From the NCBI GenBank assembly GCA_038125665.1, contig JAYPEI010000002.1, forward strand, positions 62,001 through 126,000: 64,000 nt of DNA. Direction: 5' to 3'. This DNA comes from CAILUG01 sp038125665 (lineage in GTDB: Bacteria > Pseudomonadota > Gammaproteobacteria > Pseudomonadales > Pseudohongiellaceae). The notes beneath the pieces are model-generated. The model made no database searches. It worked only from the letters and a program-made list of their open reading frames with translations, and was not told the origin of the DNA. Shown here in pieces: positions 8,771 through 15,343 of the stretch. The translations under genes were made by a program, and so were the position numbers. How positions within the stretch are numbered: the first letter of the stretch is position 1; each line of letters starts with the position of its first letter.

Positions 8771-9640
8771 ATGAAAAAAATATTACAGCCAGCCTCTATG
8801 CTAAGTCGCCGTAAGCTTCTAGGTACAGCTGCCCGAGGGACAACACTATCTGCTATTGCCTATGCTTTAGGACTAAGTGGTTGCTCACGGGCTCAACAAG
8901 ATTCTGTTTCTCAGCCTCAAGATGGCATAGGGCAAACCAGTATAATAGAGGGGATGGGTGCAGTACCGAGTGCTGGTATCGTTGGAAGTACTTCATTAAC
9001 TATTCTATATCTGGCTGGCCCCGACGTGACGTTTGATTACGATTGGTATAGAGATAATCATCTTATACACATCATGGAGCGTTATGGTAGCAATGCCATT
9101 TCTCGTTTTGAATTACGCCGCCCTATAGACCCGGCTAATTCAGCTTACGTGGCTGTTGTGAATATTTGGATCCAGGATGCAGAAGCTTTTGCGCTAGCTG
9201 GAGCAGAGCATGGCGCAGACATCGCCGCTGAAGTCCCCATGTTCACTAACACGTCATTAATAGTACAAACTGATAGGATTCATGCTGAAAGTGGTGGTGA
9301 TCTTACAAGTAGCAGCTTAGGGCAAGCATGTATGGATATCTTCTATCCCTATGATGCCACGGCAACCTTTGATGGTGATTATTACCGAGATCATCATATG
9401 CCGTTAATCATGGATCTCTATCAAACTAGCGCAATCAGTCGTTTCGAGTTACGCCTACCTGACACCTTATCAGCTGGAAATGATCCTCTTTTTTATGGGA
9501 CGGTCCACTTTTATATAGCTGATCAATCATTATTTGATGCAGCAGGACTGCAGCATGGTCCAACTCTTGTGGCGGATGTCGCTAATTTCTCATCACAACA
9601 ACCGGTGGTAGTGCCTACTATTATCCATGGGTTGGCTTGA
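8771..9640 (+). CDS. Tat-exported lipoprotein with two EthD-like repeats
   Basis: A 289-aa protein of unknown function. The N-terminus has a twin-arginine motif (SRRKLLG, residues 12-18), a hydrophobic stretch and a lipobox (LSGC, Cys38), so it should be a Tat-exported lipoprotein. The mature part is an internal duplication. FDYDWYRDNHLIHIMERY in repeat 1 matches FDGDYYRDHHMPLIMDLY in repeat 2, and both are followed by AISRFELR(R/L)P and later by an (A/L)xHG block. The pattern resembles EthD-type dimeric ferredoxin-like domains, where the His after Tyr-x-x-x-H lines a pocket. Family assignment is inference. AAGGGG lies 8 bp before the ATG. The gene sits antisense between ubiJ and ubiB, and its 3' end overlaps the ubiJ 3' end by 20 bp. 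Confidence 0.75.
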   Translation: MKKILQPASMLSRRKLLGTAARGTTLSAIAYALGLSGCSRAQQDSVSQPQDGIGQTSIIEGMGAVPSAGIVGSTSLTILYLAGPDVTFDYDWYRDNHLIHIMERYGSNAISRFELRRPIDPANSAYVAVVNIWIQDAEAFALAGAEHGADIAAEVPMFTNTSLIVQTDRIHAESGGDLTSSSLGQACMDIFYPYDATATFDGDYYRDHHMPLIMDLYQTSAISRFELRLPDTLSAGNDPLFYGTVHFYIADQSLFDAAGLQHGPTLVADVANFSSQQPVVVPTIIHGLA

Positions 9641-10253
9641 ACTTAATATTGAGGCGGGCCTCAAACCTATCTAGATTCAGTTGCAGATTGCGCAACCGTA
9701 GTTGATGTGTTGCGCGATCTGAAGCTGAGGGAAATAAATTACTTTCGTAGATGAGATAGTCTTTCACCGCCCGTTTTGCGTTCTCATGAGCATCTTTGGC
9801 TGTCTCTGCACCTTTAGAACCCACTCGCCGTAAACCTTCGACAGGCATGTCGCCAATAACTTGGCTCAAGTGATATTCCCAATCCAATTGTAGTGCGCGC
9901 ACAAAATCAGTTACTTGACTCAAGAAATCTACAGACCCCTTAACAGAAATATTGAAATCAGTCATTGTATGTAAAACTTCTCCTCTAATAGAGGTAACAA
10001 ATAGTCGAAGAAGATCTCTAGTTTCACCTTCTAATTGTGTCGTGGCTAGTTCGTCAAAAAATGGATTTAAGCTAACACGCCCTGCAATAAAGTGGATACC
10101 CAGTGTTGTATATGGTCGATGTGTTTGAATAGCAAGGGATTTTCCCTCCAAATTACGCATGCGATGGGGATTGCCTTCATCCAGAGCTAATGCAGCATTA
10201 ATTGCTGCCTCCAGGGGAATCAAAATCGCTGTTTTTAGAAGTTTGAATGACAT
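9621..10253 (-). CDS. ubiJ: Ubiquinone biosynthesis accessory factor UbiJ (SCP2 domain)
   Basis: UbiJ is the lipid-binding SCP2-domain protein of the soluble Ubi complex that carries hydrophobic ubiquinone intermediates. The 210-aa product is of the usual size, with the SCP2-like region in residues 30-120 (LEGKSLAIQ, GRVSLNPFF, GEVLHTMTDFNISVKGSVDF) and a C-terminal helical part with alternating charges (AHENAKRAVKDYLIYE) typical of UbiJ. Position directly after ubiE supports the call. Its last 20 bp overlap the end of the convergent lipoprotein gene, which now separates it from ubiB. Confidence 0.92.
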   Translation of the reverse strand: MSFKLLKTAILIPLEAAINAALALDEGNPHRMRNLEGKSLAIQTHRPYTTLGIHFIAGRVSLNPFFDELATTQLEGETRDLLRLFVTSIRGEVLHTMTDFNISVKGSVDFLSQVTDFVRALQLDWEYHLSQVIGDMPVEGLRRVGSKGAETAKDAHENAKRAVKDYLIYESNLFPSASDRATHQLRLRNLQLNLDRFEARLNIKFKPTHG

Positions 10254-10267
10254 CAGTAGCTAGACCT

Positions 10268-11029
10268 TTAACACGTTAGCGATTTAGAGCCAATATGAAT
10301 GGCACAGATTCCACCCATGATATTGTGGTAGGAAACTTTCTCATAACCCGTTGTCAGCATTAACTGCTTAAGTGTTTCTTGATCTGGATGCATGCGAATA
10401 GACTCTACAAGATATTTGTAGCTTTGAGCGTCATTCAACACCAACTTGCCAGCAAGTGGCCAGAGCTTGGAATACATATCATAAGCTTTGCTGAGTAAGG
10501 GGTTCTGTGGTTTGGAAAACTCTAAGACAACAGAGCGTCCACCCGGCTTGAGACAGCGATGCATTGAAGCCAGAGCTGCCTCTTTGCGAGTTACATTACG
10601 TAAGCCATAAGCGATAATGATTGTATCGAAGCTTTTGTCTGCGAAAGGAAGGCATTCTGCATCAGCCTGACAGAAAGAAATATTACCTGTCTGTCCTGAA
10701 TCAATAATACGATCTCGACCCACGGAGAGCATACTCGCATTGATGTCACTGAGGACTACTTTCCCGTCAGAACCTACCATCGGAGCCATTAGCATGCTGA
10801 AATCTCCAGTGCCCCCAGCTAAATCAAGAATAATTTGGCCGGGCCGCACAGCACACATTTCTAAAGTCATACGTTTGATGATTCTGTGTGATCCCAAAGA
10901 GACAACGTCATTCATCAAGTCATATTGCTTTGAGACAGAGTGAAAGACACCGCCAACAAGTTTGGCTTTTTCTTCAATTGGTACTTCTCGGTAACCAAAA
11001 TGAGTTCGTTGTTGATTGTTATCCTGCAT
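10268..11029 (-). CDS. ubiE: Ubiquinone/menaquinone C-methyltransferase UbiE
   Basis: SAM-dependent C-methyltransferase acting on 2-polyprenyl-6-methoxy-benzoquinol. The 253-aa protein shows HFGYREVPIEEKAKLVGGVFHSVSKQYDLMNDV at the N-terminus, the SAM motif I ILDLAGGTGDF (near residue 67), and the UbiE signatures IIAYGLRNVTRKEAAL and GGRSVVLEFSKP. It is followed 14 bp later by ubiJ, forming ubiE-ubiJ; in E. coli ubiB would follow directly. Confidence 0.98.
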   Translation of the reverse strand: MQDNNQQRTHFGYREVPIEEKAKLVGGVFHSVSKQYDLMNDVVSLGSHRIIKRMTLEMCAVRPGQIILDLAGGTGDFSMLMAPMVGSDGKVVLSDINASMLSVGRDRIIDSGQTGNISFCQADAECLPFADKSFDTIIIAYGLRNVTRKEAALASMHRCLKPGGRSVVLEFSKPQNPLLSKAYDMYSKLWPLAGKLVLNDAQSYKYLVESIRMHPDQETLKQLMLTTGYEKVSYHNIMGGICAIHIGSKSLTC

Positions 11030-11058
11030 GTATTTTCTCTATGAGTTCCTGTTCTGCT

Positions 11059-11448
11059 TCATTTTTTCAAGGAAACAATATTGACTACTTGAACTGTGGG
11101 ATCTTCACGGCTAGCTCCAACTGATTCAAGTCGATTTAAATAATCCTGCCATAAAAATTCTTGCCTGCTGCCAAGTTCATAAAGATATTCCCATGTATAA
11201 ATGCCTGTATCATGGCCATCATCAAAACGTAGACGCACAGCGTAATGTCCGACTGGTTCAACAGTATTAAGCTTAACTCGGCGTTTGCCTATTTGCAGTA
11301 GTTCTTGACCTTGGCCGTGTCCTCTTACTTCTGCAGAAGGTGAATAAACTCGCAAATATTCTGATGGAAGAGAAAAGTTCAATCCATCAGCATAGACTAG
11401 TTCTAGTGTGGCCGAAACTTTATGTAATTTTACTTCTTGGGGTCTCAT
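11059..11448 (-). CDS. DUF971 (gamma-butyrobetaine hydroxylase N-terminal-like) protein
   Basis: A 129-aa protein with the DUF971 fold: LELVYADGLNFSLPSEYLRVYSPSAEVRGHG followed by VGHYAVRLRFDDGHDTGIYTWEYLYELG, the conserved DGHxTGIYTWxYL block. Such stand-alone DUF971 proteins lie next to hslVU and ubiE in many gammaproteobacteria. Related domains are found at the N-terminus of gamma-butyrobetaine hydroxylase and in Fe-S-related proteins, but a function for this small form is not established. It lies 29 bp upstream of ubiE and 4 bp after the SPOR gene; hslV and hslU, expected between, are absent. Confidence 0.88.
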   Translation of the reverse strand: MRPQEVKLHKVSATLELVYADGLNFSLPSEYLRVYSPSAEVRGHGQGQELLQIGKRRVKLNTVEPVGHYAVRLRFDDGHDTGIYTWEYLYELGSRQEFLWQDYLNRLESVGASREDPTVQVVNIVSLKK

Positions 11449-11452
11449 GGAA

Positions 11453-12067
11453 TTAGCGCATTCTCAATAAAATTGCTGGAATATTATTTTCTGATAATTC
11501 GTTACGAACCATATCAGCTTGAGCACGATCATAAGGACCAACTATTACTCTAAACCAAGTACGTCCAGCAACAAGGCCAGGAGTCACTGTTGCATTCAAA
11601 TTCAAGAGAAGTATCCTAGCGCGGCGCTTATCAGCATCGTTCCGCTCCTGAAATGAACCGGCTTGTAGTAAATAGCGTTGTTCGATTTGCTCTGCGACTT
11701 GTCCAGACTCCGCCAGGGTCAATTGAACACTCTGCTGTCCGCTAGTAGCGGAGTTAGATTCAATAATCTTCGAAGGTAGAGATTCTTCTACCGTAACTTC
11801 CCTCTTGGCGAGCTCTTCATAAAACTGGAAATTAATGCCTATTTTACCTGGTTCCGCACTTTGCAACACAGTGCTTGGAGCAATATTTTCAACCTCACTA
11901 CCATGGAGATGGAATAGCGCAAGATTCAATAGTCCGAGTAAGAACACGCCGGTGAGAAGGCCACTCAAGAACCAGCTCCAGTGACTAGATGACTCTAGCT
12001 CCTTAAATCGACGGGCTGACGGCATTGGCCGGTGAGATGCTGTACCCTTCGCGAAATCATGTGACAT
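11453..12067 (-). CDS. SPOR-domain cell-division-type membrane protein (FtsN-like)
   Basis: A 204-aa bitopic inner-membrane protein: cytoplasmic N-terminus with basic residues, one membrane helix (WSWFLSGLLTGVFLLGLLNLALF, about residues 31-53), a periplasmic linker, and a C-terminal SPOR domain (about residues 128-204: YLLQAGSFQERNDADKRRARI ... WFRVIVGPYDRAQADMVRNEL) that binds denuded septal peptidoglycan. In Pseudomonas the gene at this position lies between argS and hslV and is often annotated ftsN. Here it lies directly between priA and the DUF971 gene. An FtsN role is likely but not proven by sequence. Confidence 0.88.
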   Translation of the reverse strand: MSHDFAKGTASHRPMPSARRFKELESSSHWSWFLSGLLTGVFLLGLLNLALFHLHGSEVENIAPSTVLQSAEPGKIGINFQFYEELAKREVTVEESLPSKIIESNSATSGQQSVQLTLAESGQVAEQIEQRYLLQAGSFQERNDADKRRARILLLNLNATVTPGLVAGRTWFRVIVGPYDRAQADMVRNELSENNIPAILLRMR

Positions 12068-12134
12068 TAGCAGTTCTCTGATAAGAAGGTCTTCTAGAAG
12101 GGTCTATTATGCGTGAATAGCATTGTAATGCCCA

Positions 12135-14375
12135 CTAGCTAAAGTCGATAGCATCTACATCAATATACCAGCGCACTTTTCGGGCAGCTTTTTTAGCCAA
12201 TGAACTCTGATCCATCCAAAGGGTAAGTCTAGCAAGAGTTTCCTGCAAAAGTTTACGGGAGTGACAATGGAGTAGTAATTGATAACGATTAACCCCTGCT
12301 TTTCTTCCTAGAGGACTCGCTAGCGGGCCATAGTAACTGATCTGCGACGAAGCTTTTGGTGTTTGTAGCTGGGTTAACTTTTCAGTGATCAGCTTTAATA
12401 GGGCTACGGGAGTTTTTTGATCAAATGCCTCTGCTCTTAAGAGTGCAAGATGGCTGAACGGAGGCATCCCCACATGTTGGCGCTCTTTGAGCAAAGTGCG
12501 AGCAAACCCAGAATAACCTTTTTGTAATAATTGCTGTAGGGCAGGGTGTTGAGCATAGTATGTTTGCATGACTACTTCGCCAGCCACATTGCTTCGACCT
12601 GCGCGGCCTGCAACTTGCATTAGTAATTGTCCAAGATTTTCCTGAGCACGAAAATCAGTTGAAAAAAGACAGCTATCAACTTCTAGGATAGCCACCATCG
12701 TGACTCCTGGGAAGTGATGTCCTTTGGCAAGCATTTGAGTCCCAACCAAGATACAGGGAGTACCAGTTTGAATTTCATTGAGCTTAGCCTCCATACTTCC
12801 AAGTTTGCGCGTGCTATCCCTGTCAATGCGAATGACAGGAAATTGTTTGAAGTGCTCCTGAAGAAATACCTCAATACGTTCAGTGCCAGCTCCTATGGCA
12901 CTTAGAGTATGACGTTGGCAAGCAGGACAGCTGTGAGGTATGGGTTTTTGTGTAATACAATGATGACAGAGTAAGCTTTTCCGTTGTAAGTGTAAGGTAT
13001 AACTACGTTCGCACCGTGGGCACTCCGCAATCCAGCCACATTCTTGGCACTGAAGCAAAGGCGCGAAACCCCTACGGTTTAGGTACACAAGTACTTGTTG
13101 TCCATTGTGAAGGTGCTCTTTTATTTGTGCTAGCAAAGTTTCCGAGAAACCTTCTTTGTGCGTGTGAAGATGCATATTGTGAACTTTTAGAACAGGAGCA
13201 GTTGCACCTCCAGCTCGTTCTAGCAGTTGTAAATGTTGATATTTACCCTGAAGGGCATTTTGCAAGCTTTCCAATGAGGGAGTAGCTGACCCTAGGACTA
13301 CAGGATATTTTTCTTTGTTGGCTCGATAAATGGCAACATCGCGCCCGTGGTATCGGAAGCCTTCATGTTGTTTGAAAGAACTGTCATGCTCTTCATCAAT
13401 AATGCATAGGCCAGGCCTCGCCAAAGGAGTGAAGACAGCAGATCGAGTACCAATGATTATATCTGCCAATCCACTACGGGCGAGTAACCAAGCTTCCTTT
13501 CTATCCGTTTCGCTAATATTGGAATGCAAAGTGACGATTCGACAGTTAAAGCGCGCAGTAAAGCGGGCCAATGTCTGAGGTGTGAGATTAATTTCGGGTA
13601 CAAGTACTAGCACTTGTTTTTTTTTTTGAAGTACCTGCCAGATCAATTGTAGATAAACTTCTGTTTTCCCACTACCAGTAATTCCCTCTAGTAAAGTACA
13701 ACTAAAGCCTTGCAAGGATTTTTGAAGATTAGAGAGGGCTTGTTCTTGTTGAGTATTAAGCTTGAGTGGTGTTTGTGCCAGTTTAGGTGTAACTTTTTGA
13801 GGAGTATGGACCATTGAACTCACTAATGATTTTGAGACTAAAGCTTTCAAAACACTTCCAATTTGTACCCCTGACATTTTTTTGATGGCTGATGCTGTCT
13901 GTGGGCCTTTGGCCAACAAGTAATTTAAAACTTTAGCTTGCAGTGGTGCTCTAGACAGACGGTACAATGAAGCTTTTTCAGTGGCCTGCCAATAGGTCAG
14001 ACCGCTGAGTTGCGGTGCTTCGCCTTGGCGTAACCGAGATGGTAGCCCGGCCTGGATAGCAAGCCCCAAGGGATAAGCATAATAAGCAGAGGCCCACTCA
14101 TAGAGAGCGAGTATATTTTTCCCGAGCAAAGGTTCATTATGGAGTAATGAGAGTACATCCTTTACTTTAGTTGGATCTAGCTCGCATTGTTCACTGCTGC
14201 TAACGATTATTCCTATGGACTCTTTTTGTTTGCCAAATGGGACACGGACTAATTGTCCAGCTTTAGGGGCGGGCAGTCCTGTAGGATAGCAATAGCTAAA
14301 TACTCTATAAAGCGGGGTAGGCAGAGCGACCTGCACATAATAGGGTTTTTTAGTTAATAAAATTTGCTTAATCAA
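12135..14375 (-). CDS. priA: Primosomal replication-restart helicase PriA
   Basis: 3'-to-5' helicase that reloads the replisome at repaired forks. The 746-aa product has the N-terminal 3'-DNA-binding domain (VQVALPTPLYRVFSY), Walker A LLEGITGSGKTEVYLQ near residue 232, the DEEH box (CIIDEEHDSSFKQHEG), the GSATPSLES motif, and paired zinc-binding cysteines (CQECGWIAECPRCERSY ... CHHC ... CPAC) between the helicase lobes. The first possible start is TTG at 14375; a GTG 13 codons later (VQVALPTPL) fits the family start better. An 11-A run (13617-13627 on the plus strand as T) encodes the Lys-Lys-Lys before VLVLVPE. argS, usually next door, is absent. Confidence 0.97.
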   Translation of the reverse strand: MIKQILLTKKPYYVQVALPTPLYRVFSYCYPTGLPAPKAGQLVRVPFGKQKESIGIIVSSSEQCELDPTKVKDVLSLLHNEPLLGKNILALYEWASAYYAYPLGLAIQAGLPSRLRQGEAPQLSGLTYWQATEKASLYRLSRAPLQAKVLNYLLAKGPQTASAIKKMSGVQIGSVLKALVSKSLVSSMVHTPQKVTPKLAQTPLKLNTQQEQALSNLQKSLQGFSCTLLEGITGSGKTEVYLQLIWQVLQKKKQVLVLVPEINLTPQTLARFTARFNCRIVTLHSNISETDRKEAWLLARSGLADIIIGTRSAVFTPLARPGLCIIDEEHDSSFKQHEGFRYHGRDVAIYRANKEKYPVVLGSATPSLESLQNALQGKYQHLQLLERAGGATAPVLKVHNMHLHTHKEGFSETLLAQIKEHLHNGQQVLVYLNRRGFAPLLQCQECGWIAECPRCERSYTLHLQRKSLLCHHCITQKPIPHSCPACQRHTLSAIGAGTERIEVFLQEHFKQFPVIRIDRDSTRKLGSMEAKLNEIQTGTPCILVGTQMLAKGHHFPGVTMVAILEVDSCLFSTDFRAQENLGQLLMQVAGRAGRSNVAGEVVMQTYYAQHPALQQLLQKGYSGFARTLLKERQHVGMPPFSHLALLRAEAFDQKTPVALLKLITEKLTQLQTPKASSQISYYGPLASPLGRKAGVNRYQLLLHCHSRKLLQETLARLTLWMDQSSLAKKAARKVRWYIDVDAIDFS

Positions 14376-14455
14376 AACAGTCTATCTTGAGTCGTGGTCA
14401 AAGTGACAATAGTATAGGAAGCGCTTAAACATTCCCAAGAAGGATATTATCAAAC

Positions 14456-14770
14456 ATGCATTCACCAAGTTCCCCGGATGTTCCTGCTCAGTTACTGGAG
14501 TTTCGCTCAGAAATCGATATTATAGACGAAAAGATTATAGCGCTTCTGGGGCGCCGGTTCCGTGTGACTGCTCAGGTAGGAGAGCTTAAGGCTAAGTATA
14601 ATCTCAACTCTATCGACTCCAAACGCGAGGAAGATAAACTAGATTTGATTGCCGAGCAGGCGCAGTTGCAAGGCTTAAATATTGATTTTATTACGAATTT
14701 ATTCCAAAGTGTATTTTCTGAAGTGGTTCGAAACCATAACCTCTGGCGTGATAAAATGGAACAACTCTAG
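14456..14770 (+). CDS. Chorismate mutase, AroQ type, monofunctional
   Basis: Converts chorismate to prephenate, the branch step to Phe and Tyr. The 104-aa protein consists only of the AroQ helical domain: LLEFRSEIDIIDEKIIALLGRRFRVTAQVGELKAKYNL, with the expected Arg, second-helix Arg and Lys of the active site, then the (S)KREEDKLDLI segment and a last helix with a Gln/Glu region. It has no prephenate dehydratase or dehydrogenase domain and no signal peptide, so it is a cytoplasmic single-domain enzyme. It is divergent from priA by 80 bp and precedes rpmE. Confidence 0.92.
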   Translation: MHSPSSPDVPAQLLEFRSEIDIIDEKIIALLGRRFRVTAQVGELKAKYNLNSIDSKREEDKLDLIAEQAQLQGLNIDFITNLFQSVFSEVVRNHNLWRDKMEQL

Positions 14771-14799
14771 GCGCTTATTCCAAAAAAACGTTAGGGCTC

Positions 14800-14827
14800 T
14801 TGTCTTCAGGGTGTCTTCTGGTAGAAT
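14800..14827 (+). promoter_or_regulatory. Likely sigma-70 promoter of rpmE
   Basis: TTGTCT (14800-14805) and TAGAAT (14822-14827) are 16 bp apart and just downstream of the chorismate mutase stop. A transcript from here would have a leader of about 95 nt before rpmE, long enough for the L31 autoregulation known in other gammaproteobacteria; no specific leader structure was recognised. Confidence 0.5.
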
Positions 14828-14930
14828 GCCCGTCTTTTCTGCTCCCATGAGGAGGGGAACCATTAGGTATACAGCGTACAACTAAACCCCAAGGGCAAGT
14901 ACGTATCAGCGAGAAACAGCGAGAACCACT

Positions 14931-15140
14931 ATGAGAGAGAACATTCATCCTAAATACGAAGATGTAACTGTTACCTGCGGTTGCGGCAACAGCTTTAAGA
15001 CCCGTTCTACGCTTGCTGAGGATATGCGTATTGACGTTTGCTCACATTGCCACCCATTCTTTACGGGTAAACAAAAAATTCTCGATACTGGCGGACGCGT
15101 TGATAAGTTCAATAAGCGCTTCGGTTCGCGTCGCGTATAA
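14931..15140 (+). CDS. rpmE: 50S ribosomal protein L31, zinc-binding (C+) type
   Basis: L31 bridges the two ribosomal subunits. The 69-aa product has MRENIHPKYEDVTVTCGCGNSFKTRSTL and DVCSHCHPFFTGKQKILDTGGRVDKFNKRFG. The four cysteines/histidine of the zinc-binding C+ form are present (C16, C18, C37, C40 region), so this is the zinc form rather than the zinc-independent paralogue YkgM. It lies near priA, a common gammaproteobacterial arrangement. Its own promoter and a downstream terminator suggest a monocistronic unit. Confidence 0.98.
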   Translation: MRENIHPKYEDVTVTCGCGNSFKTRSTLAEDMRIDVCSHCHPFFTGKQKILDTGGRVDKFNKRFGSRRV

Positions 15141-15156
15141 ATTATTTCCTGATGAA

Positions 15157-15200
15157 GTAACCAAAACTTTTTTGGTGACAAATTTTAATTTTTTTCTTTT
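15157..15200 (+). terminator. Probable rpmE terminator
   Basis: GTaACCAAAA (15157-15166) pairs with TTTTGGTgAC (15170-15179) across a 3-nt loop, with one mismatch, and is followed by a T-rich stretch containing a run of seven T. It lies 16 bp after the rpmE stop and before the convergent mrcA. Confidence 0.5.
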
Positions 15201-15343
15201 ATCCTTGCTTGGAAGCAATTCTCGCTTCGCTGTATGGATTAGACACTCGTAAACAGCATGGGCTGACTAAAGCTGTTCTCACGATGTTGTCTATTACCCA
15301 CACGATTCAGATTTCATCTAAAAAAATCCAGCGCTTTATTTTT

